64,000 nt of DNA, taken from assembly GCA_021018815.1 (NCBI GenBank), contig JAITYX010000002.1, forward strand, positions 10,509,001-10,573,000, in the 5' to 3' direction. The stretch comes from Talinum fruticosum. Taxonomy: Eukaryota; Streptophyta; Magnoliopsida; Caryophyllales; Talinaceae. Position numbers and translations under genes: made by a program. Positions 48,455 through 60,444 of this stretch are shown here, in pieces. The notes beneath the pieces were generated by a model. The model saw only the letters and a program-made list of their open reading frames with translations. It was not told where the DNA came from and did no database searches. Positions within the stretch are counted from its first letter, which is position 1, and each line of letters starts with the position of its first letter.

Positions 48455-49015
48455 ATGATATTATTTTTTAACATTATTTACTTTTGAAACAATCCAAGTA
48501 TGGTGCATAAATTTTGGAACCCATAACTATAAAAATAAATTTTTGGGTCCATTAAACTATTGAAATATGAACAAATGGAGGAACATGACCAAAATGCCCT
48601 TTTGTTATGCAATGTGTGCATTATATTACAAAATAATCTTGTTTAATAATTTTGTAAATAAATTTTTAAAACTACTACTATTTTATGATGATTATTTTTT
48701 GTTAGTTTTTTTAAATAACAATAATATTATTTGACATATAACATATTATATAATGTTTTTTAAAAATTATCAATATCTTGTTAATTTTCTTGTTCATCCT
48801 CTAAAAACATTTCTTTTATATCGGATGATGATTTCACAAGAGAGGGTGAGATAAGAAATAAACAAACTTTGAAAAATAAAGATTCTCGGGCTCTATAATA
48901 TTCCAAAAAATTAAAATATTCCTCTCTCTAAAAAAATATTGTCCTTATATTTCCATATACATATATGTTTGAATAATTTTACTATCTAATATATGCAAGA
49001 AAATATGACCCAAGG
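47755..49015. other. Intergenic region with (ATT)n microsatellite
   Basis: AT-rich DNA. Around 48178-48325 there are GTTTGGT-type inverted motifs suggestive of a decayed MITE. A long (ATT)n array lies at 48400-48452. No gene was seen. Confidence 0.55.
48400..48452. repeat. (ATT)n trinucleotide microsatellite
   Basis: About 17 uninterrupted TTA/ATT units. Confidence 0.95.
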
Positions 49016-49036
49016 ATGAGCACCTCCTCATCCTCA

Positions 49037-49318
49037 CTAAGCAAAGGGAAGACCGCCACAAGGAGCTTCCCGAGAGCCGTGTCCTCGCCGATGCGACGTC
49101 CTCTTGGGCGGCCTCAAACGAGATCTCCAATCTCGCGCCTTCTTGCGGGTAGCCACAAGACGAGCCTCCGGGTCTCGCTCTTTCTCCCGGGTTGCTTCTA
49201 ATTGAACTTTCAGCTCGTCCATCTCCTCTTTCATCCGGCTCGCCTCCTCTTTGAGCAAGCTCGCTTCCCCTTTGAGTTGACTCACCTCCTCCTTCCTCTC
49301 CTTAGAAAGTTTCCTCAA
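49037..49318 (-). CDS. Coiled-coil ORF fragment, possibly transposon-derived
   Basis: A 93-codon minus-strand ORF is dominated by Lys/Glu heptads (MRKLSKERKEEVSQL, then SRMKEEMDELKVQLEATREK) and turns Arg-rich toward its end. It is GC-richer than its surroundings. Such charged coiled coils occur at the C-terminus of plant gypsy-type and mobile-domain proteins, so a relic of a transposon gene is the best guess. No domain confirms it and no promoter is evident. Confidence 0.3.
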   Translation of the reverse strand: MRKLSKERKEEVSQLKGEASLLKEEASRMKEEMDELKVQLEATREKERDPEARLVATRKKARDWRSRLRPPKRTSHRRGHGSREAPCGGLPFA

Positions 49319-49330
49319 AAAACTCGAGGT

Positions 49331-50639
49331 GAGGACACTTTCTTCCGAAAAGTCCGAGGAAGAAGGTTAGGACTCTATGGCTTGCGAACCACGTGAACCC
49401 ACCTTTCTCCCCCACTGAACCCCCCAAAAAGAACCCTAATAACCCTAACCCTCCCACAAAACCCCGAGCCCTAATTTTCGATTTTATTTTTTCTTTAATT
49501 TTTCGGGTGAGTTAGAAATTTTGAATTTTTGAATTTAAAATTTGAAAATTTAAATTTTAAAATTCGGGTCCGAGCCATGAGATGGTACCGCCTCCTTCCG
49601 GTATCGACCGATAAGAGGGGTGCTCTATTTAATCCGTCTTCTTAGTGCTTAATTTGACCTTTCACAATGTAAGTTTCAAAGTGAGAGAGAGCACTTGAAC
49701 GGAGCCTTCAAGTAGGAGTTGGGCATTCAGCGTCTTCATTTGATCTTTGAGGTATATCTTCGAATCACCCTTTTTAAATTTGAATATTCGTGTAAATGCA
49801 TGCTTTATATTACTGATGGAGGTTGCAAAAGAGCAAGAGAGCTCCATCAGTAATATAATAGCTCAGGCTACAAAGAAGGTTCTACTAATCTTGTTGCGAG
49901 GGTTGGTTGTAATGAATGGTCAGATCTACCGGTCTACAATTTGGCAACCTGGCATTTGTGGAAAATCTATCTTTTCATGGTGTATCTTTGTTTTGGTGGG
50001 AAATGCCTGTGTTACTTAAAAAGGATTCATTTGTTGTGATTATCTTCATTGTACTATTATTATGTGATGTCCTGCCTTCAATTTCAAACAGTTGTATGTA
50101 CAATTAGGTCATTTCGATGGCCGAGTCTGGCAAAGTACACTCAGGTTTTGGATCCTGCCGTGAATTGAACTGATGGAAATTTACTTCTAAATTTCCATGA
50201 CCTAAACGCAGCACTGTTTTCGATATCAAGTATAGGTTGATTTACTTTCTTTGTTGGCTAATTACAGTTGGAATCAACAATGTTCCATCGGTTGTTAAAG
50301 CTGCTTTGAAAAGCTTTCTGATGATATTAACTTTAATTGGTGCGTTCAAAGTTTTTAAATATTATAGTTATTTAGTGATATATCTGTCCAAACTAGCTAA
50401 AATAAAAAAAAATAGCTTGTTTGGTTGAAATTTCCAACAGTAAAATTATTGAGATGTAAGTAAAATATTGCAGGAATTTAAAATAATACAAAAACATGCC
50501 CATATAAAAAAATAAATATATGAAAATTGTCTCTAATAATTAATCTGTGAAAATAAATCACTTATGATGAAATCAGAATCAAAAAAATTATTGTTATTTG
50601 TAGTAATCTGAAAAGAAGGGCAAAATTTGTAAAATCATA
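49331..50639. other. Intergenic stretch
   Basis: It holds a few CCCTAA-like words (49436-49450) and AT-rich DNA. At 49816-49855 there is a short palindrome (TACTGATGGAG ... CTCCATCAGTA). No conserved gene was seen. Confidence 0.5.
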
Positions 50640-51660
50640 ATAAGAATAACACAGAAGAAAGCTGCCTAATTTGAGCCACGGCCCATGGTGCATTTGCGGC
50701 ATCAAGTAAAAATAAAAGGCGGTTAAGAAAACCGACACATGCCCTCGGAAACCGCGGTGCTTGACTTTGACTGACCCAGGCCCAACTGACTTAATGGTAT
50801 AATATCTCAATAAATAGGCCTCTGGTCTTGGGTTTAGAACATTATGACCCATGTTTTGAACCCAACTTCTAACTTTGAGTTACAGCCCCTTTTTAGCCCA
50901 CTTATTATGGGCTTGGGCTTCGGATCCCAGCCTCGACCCCATATGATCGGCCTAAACATCCCTTTTCTAGCGCCAGGTTTTTAAAGTTACTTTTAGAATA
51001 TAAACTTAATTTTAGGTTTTTAATTATCGGTTTAAACTTTTGGTTGAGTTGATTTTTGAATATCATTACAAAGTAAGGAGCAACCTTTGTTGCATCCATA
51101 CATTAAGTCCGAAAACATTTGCTTAAGGGGGTATGTTAAAGTATAAACCTCTTGATATTTTCTTTTTATTCCATCCAAATTGAGTGCGGTGCAACACATA
51201 ATTTTTGTGAAAATTTTCATATCTCTTAAAATTTATCTATCACTTTGTAGAAAAATGGCTTCCTATGTCCATGCTCGAGGAATAGTATTCTTATTTTCAT
51301 TATTATTTTTATTATTGAAAAGTTGGGACAATAGTGTAGGTCCGGAAAAAGAAAAAACAAAAACCAAATTTTTTTTTCGTAGAAAAGAAAAATCAATCCT
51401 AAGAAAAGTAATTTATTTTGACCCATGTAGGATGGTAAATGCGTGTTTGGCAAGGCGTCATTACAGCTGAGTCGTAAAACGCGTTTAATCGGTGTTTAAT
51501 CGTTGTTTAATTCGCGTTTTTTGGTATAGCGTTAATTTGAAGCCGAAGTTGTAGGCCTCATTCTCATTCACAGCATCTAAGCCGAAGTTGGAGAGGGAAG
51601 AGCGAAGATTGGAGGACGACCACCGGTGGCGCCGCCGTCACCACTTTAATCGGAGAGTAT
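50640..51660 (+). repeat. Diverged promoter/first-exon duplicate A
   Basis: 50680-50985 aligns with 55240-55560, including the shared blocks AAACCGCG, TTGACTTTGAC, GGATCCCAGC and GCGCCAGGT. After an unshared 550-bp insertion, the alignment resumes at about 51590 (GTTGGAGAG, then GGAGGACGACC). The TATA box of copy C is changed here to AATAAATAGG, and the ATG to TTG, so copy A is probably a dead 5' end. Confidence 0.65.
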
Positions 51661-52079
51661 GTTTACTACTTTATCTGCTAGTAATTACATTACTGGTTCT
51701 TCTAATTTTGGGGATTATAAGGGGAAATATAAGCCCTAGGTTTTAGTGCTAAAAAATGAGGGCTTGTACGATATCTGATTATCCCGCCGGAACATTAGGG
51801 TTTGATAATTGTAAGTTTGAGGATGATTAAAAACTACGATAATTAATGTAAACAACTCTAAACGGGTACGATGGGTATTTATTTTACTTCAATGCGCACC
51901 AATTCTTGAGAAGCCTATGTGATTATTTTTAATCACCGAATTTATTGGCTTAATTAACGGGGTTAAACACTTAAACTAATAGCGGATCCATGGGATTAAT
52001 CTAAACTGGGATTTGGAAAGTCTTGTTACTTGCATTAGTTTAGTAAGATTTTCATTACAAAATCCCAAAGTGCTCTGAG

Positions 52080-53270
52080 AGATATTTTTGTAGTGACAGC
52101 CGATGATCTTTGTGTTCAGATGATTCTTGCAATGGGCATCCATCAACTTAACTTTCATATAGGTATGGTTTTTCCTTGGTACTGGGCATGCTTAGACTTC
52201 TAATTGTATATATAAATTCACTGTTGACGGTAAAATGTGGCTTGTAATGGATGCAGGGACAAATACAGGGTGTCCAGTGGTCCAGCCGTCAGATTCTGTA
52301 TTTGATGGGCATCTAGACTGTCACGACTTGCTGACTTTTATTCCCAACGGTGACTCTCTTGATTGTGTTATTCCGAAAAACTGTTTGGTTTTGAGCAATA
52401 TGTTCAGGGCACTTCATCTCTCTGTATCACACCAGTTACATGGAATGGCAAAGTTTTTCATCATATAAAATGAAAAATCTGCTAATGCCAATATGATGTT
52501 CTTAGGTACATAACCTATCTTGCTTGTTCTATAGGTCCGTCGGACGTGAATGAACATGAGGTTCTGCACAAGACAAATACAAGATACACTGGGAATTTGC
52601 ATTGAGGCACTTGCCTGATATCCGCTGGTCCAATTGGTTTTATCTGAGTCCTTGTTTCCTCAAATATGATATCCATGTCCTTTTTATGTATCTCAGCTGA
52701 TTTAGGTTCTTGCAGGTTTTGAAGCTGTTTGAAGTGGGGCGTCTAATTCTTCAACAACTTGGAATGGTAAGTTATATTTTTTTTTGCAGTTTTCTCTGTT
52801 TTTCATGGGGAAGGCTTTACATATTTGAGATCCTAACCTCTTTTTGTTCTGCTGTGTGCAACGCTAAAGGGTTGGGGTAAAGGTATGCAGAGGCACTCAT
52901 GGTTATGCTTTTGGAAAGAGGATCAAGCTATGGAGACAATTTACAAGGTCGGAAGCAACATATTGGATTTTGCAAGCTGGTTTGTCTCCTTTGTCAAATC
53001 TTTTTTTTTGTTATTGCTTATACGATGATTTTACTCTGTTCCTGTTATTGCTTATCCGATGATTCAATTTTCCACTGGTGGTCTTCAGGTTAATATATAT
53101 TGACTTCCCCACAGTTTCTCTCATGTGATTTTACTCTGGGTTAAAGCTGCTAACTGTTGTGTCGCATGTATTCATGGCTGATGCAGATGGCTGGTTCTTG
53201 TGGCAAGGCTCCATCATTGACACGAAATGGAAATCACTTGCTTAAATTGTACAAAGAATGTGATTGAAGG
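52080..53270 (+). pseudogene. Exon-like blocks of an unidentified gene, unit 1
   Basis: Three exon-like pieces have good splice signals. One at about 52096-52162 ends CATATAG|GTATGG and reads TADDLCVQMILAMGIHQLNF. One begins at 52256 (after ATGCAG) and reads IGTNTGCPVVQPSDSVFDGH. One at about 52717-52767, between TTCTTGCAG and GTAAGT, reads VLKLFEVGRLILQQLGM. The latter two recur in diverged form downstream. I do not recognise the protein, and a full reading frame could not be joined. Confidence 0.35.
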
Positions 53271-53379
53271 TTTCTTTGGTTACTACTTTTACCTTGTTCT
53301 CTTATTTCTTTTTTGGAATCCTCTGTTGTTGTTTACTGCTCTGATCCCAAAAAGATGACATTGCTTTCTTGTACAGTAT

Positions 53380-54700
53380 CAGCTTTCAATGGATGCAGTG
53401 AAATAGGTGCCTAGCCTTCAGAATTTGTATGTGATGGGCATCTAGATTGTCATGACTTGTTGGATTCTATTACCTTCGGTAACTCTCTTGATTTTGTCTT
53501 CCAAAAAACTATTTGGTTTTGAGCAATATGTTCAATTGATTGAAGTCTCGACACGTGTGACTTACTGTGGTCTCTGTATCTACATTAGTTAGATGGAATG
53601 ACCAAGTTGAAAACATTATACAAAATGAAAAATCTGCTGTGGCAACTTGGATTCTTGATGATTAATTACAATACATTGCACAAATATAATTCTACAACAT
53701 ACTCATGGCTTTATTTTCCCACATCTTTCACAGTGCAGATTTTGTCAAAGTACAATATGACATTATCTCTCTTGCTTGTTGGATTGCACCTGGATATGGT
53801 TATGGGATTCTGCACAAGGTAAATTCAAGATACTAGTGCTGTGCGCAATCTAGCTCCTTTCCCTTAAATATAATATCTATGCCCTTTTTATGCGTCTCAG
53901 CGGATTTTGGTTACAATCTTGGGGGTGTCAGAGCTGTATGAATGATGCTTCCAATGCTTCAACAACTTGGAACGGTAAATTAGTTATATTTTACTGCTAT
54001 TTCCTCTGTTTTTCGTGTGGAAGGCTTGAGAGGTTTGACGTTCTTCCCTCCCCTGTCTTCTAACCCCTGCGGTATCCCTTGCTATATATGCTCTCTTTCT
54101 TCTGAGTGTGAGCAATGCTAAAGGGTTGGGCCAAGGGTATGCAAGGGCAACTAATGGTTCCACTTTCAGAAAGTACAATCTGACGTTCTTTGCTACATTG
54201 TCTCTCTTGCATTGTCAGGTTATACCTGGATATGGCCAAGGGGTTTCGCACAAGACAAAACCAAGTAGATTTGCCATGGGCAATTTGCAACCTAATGATC
54301 CGCATTTCGAATTGGTTTTTGTCTGACTCCTTGTTTCCTTAAATATATTATCCATCCATGCCGTTTTATGCATCTCAACTTATTTTGGTGGAATTTTGCA
54401 GGTGCCAAACTTCAAATCTGTACGAAGGGGTGTGTCCAATTCCAAGTAAGTTGTATGTGCTATTTCCTCTGTTTTTCATGGTGAAGGCTCCATAATTTGA
54501 GATCCTATTTTCCCCTGTCTTCTAAGCCAAGTGGTTTCTCTTGTACCTATATCTGTTGTCTTTGTTCTGATGTGCGCAACGCTAGTTAGTTGGGGCTATT
54601 TGGTTGTCTTGTCTGAGTCTCTGATCAGATAATACTCTCTTGAACGGTTGATTAACAGTTTTTACTTAAATGGTTGGATGGTGCAATTGATTTATATTTT
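53380..54700 (+). repeat. Diverged tandem copies of the exon-intron blocks, units 2 and 3
   Basis: 53385-53535 repeats 52245-52400 (shared TGATGGGCATCTAGA, CATGACTTG, TTTGGTTTTGAGCAATATG) but with stops. 53890-54190 and 54385-54610 each repeat the block 52700-52930 (shared CAACAACTTGGAA, TTTCCTCTGTTTTTC, GCTAAAGGGTTGGG). The copies lack open exons, so they are relics. Confidence 0.6.
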
Positions 54701-55239
54701 TTGATATTGCTTTAGGGAGCATCCTCTTCAAGTTTCACATAGTCCAGCGGAATAAGGATGGTCATGGGATCTTATTTCATTGCTTGTGTTGGGCATTGTC
54801 TACACTATGTGTCAAATTTATATTAATTTTCTTGTTAAATACTGTAGCAGATATGAAATTAACTTTTTTAAATTATTCCTTATGGGAGTCATCAAAGAGG
54901 GGACTTGACCGACAAGTCTTTTGCAAGCTTGAATTTTTTTTTCATAGAAAAAAGCTTGAATTTAATTTAGTATTGATTCGCACCATATAGTTTTATTTAA
55001 AAAAAAATACATATGCCTAAATTGTAAAAGGTGAAGATAAGGTTGCTATTATAAAATTGATATTTGTTATTATTACCACTTTTCTTATTTTTCTTCTTTT
55101 CTAATTATTACTATTATTATTATTATTATTTTTATTATTATTAGAAACTATGAATGTTGAAAATAATGGAAAAAAATTCGGGACAGAAAAAAAAATCATA
55201 CTATAAAGAATAGCACTGAGAACGGCCTCTTATTTTGGG

Positions 55240-55609
55240 CCCTGGCCTATGGGTCCTTTTGCGGCACACAGTTGAGAAGAAACAAAACTCGCTTTTGGAA
55301 AACCGACCTAGGCCCTTAGAAACCGCGTTGTTTGACTTTGACCAATTTTAGGCCCACCAGATCATATGATATATCTCTATAAAAAGGGTGTGGTACTGTT
55401 CTTGGGTATGGGCCTCCTTCACAACATTGTAACCAAGAAGTTGGAAGTAAGCCAACCCAACCCCGGTCTCTCTCTTCTCACTTATTTTGGGTGTGGGCTT
55501 TGGATCCCAGCTGCAGCCCATATCATATAGCCTGTCTAAACAATCGTTTTTGGCGCCAGGTATCTCAAATTTCCTTGGATCAGTTGCAGTTGGAGAGAGG
55601 AGAGAGAAA
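55240..55609 (+). promoter_or_regulatory. Promoter and 5' UTR of the small-protein gene (copy C)
   Basis: A TATA box, TATAAAAA at 55378-55385, lies 225 bp before the ATG at 55610 and is followed by a GA-rich leader. The whole stretch is duplicated at 50680-51610, where the TATA box has decayed. Confidence 0.5.
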
Positions 55610-56494
55610 ATGGAGGACGACAATCAGCCGATCTCCTGGAGAAGATTCAGAGGCACAATTAAACCTTCCCACTCTAGTGTTGATTACATAGGTATGTAAC
55701 GGCTCTATTCCTTGTTTTTTGTCTTTGGGTCTGGGGTTTAAGAAGAAGAACGATGTGGTTAGGGCTTTTTGGGGGGGCTCACATGTGCTATCGAAGAATT
55801 TAGGTTTAGGTTAGGGTTTGAGTTAAGATTAGTGTCAGGGTTAGGGCTTGGGCTGGGCGATTTAGTTATTATTAATTCAATGAAGGTGAAATTAAGTTAG
55901 GGATCATGGATTAAATGTGATGTGTGCTTCAATTTGCATTCAATTCGATTGGAAAAGTGAGAAAAGACATTCTTGCTATGCGGGGTGTGGAGAGCATAAA
56001 CGATGTTGTTAGTTATGGAGAATGCAATCGATGGTGGTTCTGATGTATGCAGAGGAGACAAGGAGAAACAGATTATAATGGGTCCGTCCTTATGGCTTAT
56101 TCTATGTATGTGAATCCCATAATTAAGGATACCCATGGCAAAAGTATGTGTACAGCGAAATTTAATTAAATTTCTTACAACCATTTTTCATCTTTTGAAA
56201 TGGATGGCTATTAATTATTCCCTCATGTTCCATTGTTTATTACAAAAAATACCATAGCTTCTGCCTTGTTGGGATGGACATCTATAATAGGATGTGTGTA
56301 TTCTATCTCAAATGGGCCCGATTTCGATAATGAGGCGGTGTTATATTTGGAGATAACAATGCGTACTCAGGTTTGACATGTTGCTTTTTGTACCAAAGTT
56401 TCTTCTCCCTATTAATTAAATGCTATTTCCTGTACATAAACCTTTCTGATTGCTCAATCTTTAGTTTGCCATAAGGAAGGAGCAGCAAGATTGA
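55610..56494 (+). CDS. Putative 74-residue small protein with one hydrophobic segment
   Basis: A tentative three-exon model, 55610-55691, 56258-56370 and 56465-56494, uses GT-AG junctions throughout with matching phases. It starts MEDDNQPISWRRFRGTI, has a hydrophobic stretch (SALLGWTSIIGCVYSI, about residues 29-44) that could be a membrane helix, and ends FAIRKEQQD. A TATA box lies upstream. The first intron contains TTAGGGTTT telo-box-like words (55797-55850), often seen near plant housekeeping promoters. I do not recognise the family. The exon choice is inference, and the locus could instead be non-coding. Confidence 0.35.
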
Positions 56495-57526
56495 AAAGTG
56501 AAATTGCAGAGCTTTTGGTAAAACTCACAGTCCAGAGTGTTTCAGCAGTGAAGTGTAACTACTAACTCATAGTTATGTTACTTCTCGTTATTCTGAGAAT
56601 GCAATCAAGCATTATCTTTCCTACGTGACAGACTACTGAAAGCTATGGCAAGAAGCTAGAAGGTTTGAAGCACCATCTTGGGTTTTGAAAGCTGGCATCT
56701 CTCCTTTTTCGAATTAAGTTCCTTGTTAATTTGCCCTTTGTTTTAATCTAGAAAATGTTGAGTTTCAACTTGTTGCATATTGTTGATTACTGTTACTTAT
56801 CAGAGGTTTCAACTGCTACTTTTCATACCGAGCTTCATATAAATTCTTCTCCCTGTTGAATAAATGCTATTTTCGTTTACACAAATCTTCCTAATTTATC
56901 TTTAATCTGCTGTAAGCAGGATCAAAAATGATATTGCAAAGCCTTTGGTGGATCTCAGTGTGTATGTCGGTTTCTTGTAATTTTGAGATGCCATCATTTT
57001 CTCATTCTTAAGGTCAGTGTTAAATTAAACACTTTGTGGAGGAATCACGCTTTAAACACTTGGATGTATCAGCTGGCGTAATCATGAGCGTAGGAGATCA
57101 AGTGCCCATCTACGATTAACTGCTTATGAGCCCCTCTAGGTGTAGTCTATTGTTATCTCTTGAAATGATATATGTTCTTTATATGCATCTTCATGCCCCT
57201 CAGAACTTTCATCATTGACTTCTTTGTGTGTTTTAATTTCAGGATGCTTTATGCACATCAGATCAAGGGAGACGTCTTTTGTGCATTGCTAATTTCAAAG
57301 AAAACAGTGAACAATTTATCATGACAACAGTTTCTTTAATCTAATCTGTAAATGCCATGCCTGTCATTCTTTAGCTGCCCATTTTCCTGACTTTCATCAT
57401 TCACTATTGTGGACTTGCTAACAGAGTTTTGGGGTAAACTTTAGCTGGAAGGAAGGTGGAGTAAGGGCTGGTTTGGAAGAAGAGCAAGGAAAGAGTTCAA
57501 GAGAGTTTGTACAAGTATTCATTTTC

Positions 57527-57955
57527 TGTTGAGAAATTAGGAGATAAAGTGATATGTTAGAATGAACACTTTTATTATAAATTGGGAGAGCAAACTTACA
57601 AGACTTTTGATAAACACTCAAGAGTATGTGGGATACCTCACTTGCTCTCTTAGGAGCTCTCACTCTTTCTTGTGGTGGATGCTTTCACTTTTTGTGGATG
57701 CTTACATAGGTAGGCCATTCCCCTATTTATAGTGATTCCACCTCATCAAGGTGGAGATTTGGCCAAGTGTCAAAATCTTAATGCTCCTAAGATAATTCTA
57801 GAGAATACAATAATATCTAGATATTTCCTAGGATAATTCAATAATCATCTAGATATTTCTAAGATTTAAATTTTTCATATAGAAAATTTTAGATATTATT
57901 TTGGTGTCTTGGTTCTAGAAAATGGGTAATGAATTTATATTATTTTATTTTAACA
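57527..57955 (-). mobile_element. Solo LTR of a Copia-like retrotransposon (429 bp)
   Basis: The element begins TGTTGAG and ends TTTAACA, giving the TGTT...AACA ends of an LTR. It is flanked by perfect 5-bp duplications TTTTC (57522-57526 and 57956-57960). On the minus strand a TATAAATAGGG box and a downstream AATAAAA signal are in the right order for promoter and polyadenylation. No internal retrotransposon sequence adjoins it, so it arose by recombination between two LTRs. Confidence 0.8.
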
Positions 57956-58259
57956 TTTTCACCTCTCAGTTTGGGAAGAATCCTCAATAATGTACCATTC
58001 TTCATAAATTTTTCTTACGTCTCAATTCTGGGTCGAAAATATCTAGCTATGAATTATTTTTAATTATGTTCTCTGGTCAATCTGTTAGGCTTCAATATAT
58101 TGTTTGTTCTAATTATCAGTCATATATTGTTTGGACCCAAAGCAGGGAAACGCAGTAGTTTGGTAATCACTCTTTCTTGAATATCTTGCAGCAAAGAGCG
58201 TTGTGATCATCTACAAGCAATACAGATGTCATGTCTATGCCCTTTTATGTACATCAGTT

Positions 58260-58560
58260 AATTGTGCTTTATGATCTTGCAGGTGTCACAGATCTATGAA
58301 GTGGCGCTTTCAATTCTTCAACGACTTGAAAAGGTAGTTTAGTTATGTAGTATTGTTATTAACTGTTTTTCAGGGGGTAGGGTTTATACAATTGAGATAC
58401 TAGTTTGCTACCCTTCCTGTCTTCTAAGCTCTGCCCCCCCATCCTGGGTCTTTATTGTTATTTTTATGTTCCTTTTGATACGCTGTATGTGTGCTAGGGG
58501 TTGGGGAAAGGTATGTGAGGGCAACTCGTGATTTCTGTTTTTGGAATGAACTAACTTATT
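58260..58560 (+). repeat. Diverged copy of the exon-intron block, unit 4
   Basis: An open exon (58283-58333) between TCTTGCAG and GTAGTT reads VSQIYEVALSILQRLEK, a clear relative of VLKLFEVGRLILQQLGM at 52717. Intron words such as CTGTTTTTC, CCTGTCTTCTAAGC and GGGTTGGGGAAAGGTATG follow in the same order as in the other units. Confidence 0.6.
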
Positions 58561-58814
58561 TGCTTGACAAAGAGCAAATAATAATCTCTTCAACGAATCA
58601 AATATCAGAAAGGATTTTGATGACCAGATAATTGCATATTGTAGTTTAAAGTATGTGGTTCCATCAACTGTTTCTAACATCAGGTAAGTTTTCCAAGTTA
58701 ACCACTCATTTCTCTTTATATTGATCTTTATTTACCAAGTAGTTGCTTGCAACATATGGACCTTTTGTCTCTCCCTGCTTGCAACACAATCTTAAACCTC
58801 AAGGGAACATAACA

Positions 58815-59704
58815 CTATAGGTGTCCCTGCTGTATGAGGGAAGCCACACGGTCATCAAACATGTCCTCAAAGGCTTGAACTTGAACCCCAAACTCTCTAT
58901 CTTTGTGGTGCTAAACTCATAGTAGGGCCTGCCTAGCTCCTTCAACCTGCCAACATATTGACAAGCAGAAAAATTGGTTGAAGATGAAGGTCAAAAAACA
59001 GGACAATCAACCTAACCAAACACAAAAAAAAAAAAAATAGGTGCATGAAATAGCATTATTCTTTTGGAATAGGATAGGAAGGATAACGTGATGATAGAAA
59101 TGAGGCAAGATCGTTATTATCAATTACAGTTGAGCTGCAAAGGTATCGGCCACTTGCTGCTTCATTTTCATAGACTAATATGTGGCATTGAGCCACATCA
59201 TCTATGTGAACATAGCCCATGAAACTCAAATTTCTTTGTCTCCTGTTTGTACATAACATACATTGCATCAATCAGCTTGATGGTCAAGAAACTATTAATA
59301 AGTGGATTAGCTCAATGATCTTAAGTTCTTAGGGTTAAGAGAATTAAAGAAGTTTAGATTATTACCTTTAAAACAATCCGAGGACATCGATCTTATGCAG
59401 TGGAGCAAAGATTAGGGGGCAGACTAGGTCCTATTATGAATGCAGGAAGAACAGTGACCAAGTCTACATTGTTCTCTTTGCAGAACTCCCATGCTGCCCT
59501 CTCTGCCAGTATTTTTGATAGTCCATACCGTACCTTTTGCAACAAAAATGAGTGAATCTCATGTTCCTTGCATTGAATAAAGCAAGAAAACAGTCTATTT
59601 TTCAGAGATAGAAGTAAACACATTGCTTAACTTGTCTCAGACCCCAGTTCCGGATAAATCTCATACTCGGGAGCTATCATTCTAGAATGTACATAATACC
59701 CCCT

Positions 59705-59738
<34 letters not shown>

Positions 59739-59940
59739 CTGGAATCTTTTACAGAGTTCTGTGAAGCTCCAAGCTGACTCATCCAGAGGAACTTGAGGAT
59801 CAATATCTTCTCTAATTCTAATAGTCGATGAAGATGAAGTAAGCACCACACGTCTCAGTGATGGATTCCTTTTGCACGATCGTAGCACATTCAATGTTCC
59901 TTGAACAGCTGGTTCAACTATTTCAGCATGTTCAAAACAC
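58815..59940 (-). pseudogene. CCR/DFR-like NAD(P)-dependent reductase pseudogene
   Basis: Four exon remnants on the minus strand match plant cinnamoyl-CoA reductase-like/TKPR-type short-chain dehydrogenases. They are about 59739-59940 (EIVEPAVQGTLNVLRSCKRN, VVLTSSSSTIR), 59366-59533 (the catalytic block YGLSKILAER, with the Y-x3-K pair, then GPSLPPNLCSTA), about 59054-59244 (GYVHIDDVAQCHILVYENEA, ASGRYLCSST) and 58815-58946 (ELGRPYYEFSTTKIESLGF to a final TAG). The N-terminal Rossmann fold with its dinucleotide-binding glycines is missing. There are frameshifts in three exons, a stop after STA, and a donor buried in a (GT)n repeat. It is a dead copy inserted opposite to the surrounding repeats. 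Confidence 0.8.
59706..59737. repeat. (CA)n microsatellite at the CCR-like exon end
   Basis: About 15 CA units (GT on the minus strand) start right at the expected splice donor after the KRFQ codons of the reductase pseudogene. Confidence 0.9.
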
Positions 59941-60444
59941 ATTACAAGAAATGTGCAACAGCATTTACATTATTCAAGGATCCTTGTTACATTTTCGTTT
60001 ATAGACTTGTGTTATTTCTCTATTCTACTATTTAACTCTGGTACACGTGTCTACTAATATCCTTACTCATGTTTGGACATAACTCATACAGCTTGCTGTG
60101 CTGCAGTGCCCACTTTGCATTGGCTGAGCTCCTTTTATCATGAAAGGTATGCGTATGTGTTAAATTTGCATGTTTGTCAAGAGTACTGGAATAAAGGCGG
60201 TCATAAGCCGGTCCAAAGCCTGGCTAGACATGCTAGCCTTTTGTGTTGAGGGTCCAGGTAGCGCGGTAAGCTGAGTATTGTAAGGTTCCACATTATATCT
60301 ATTGGTATAAAACTCGATATCCTTAACATTTAAACCAACAAAATTATTTATCATCTTAGATAGTACGAAAGATCTTAAAAGTAAACTAAAAATAAGAACA
60401 AGTGCTTAGTGACTTACCTTGCCATGGAAAATACGAAAGATCTT

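Noticed and set aside
49430..49460. CCCTAA telomere-like words
   Set aside because: Only a few scattered units are present, not an interstitial telomere array.
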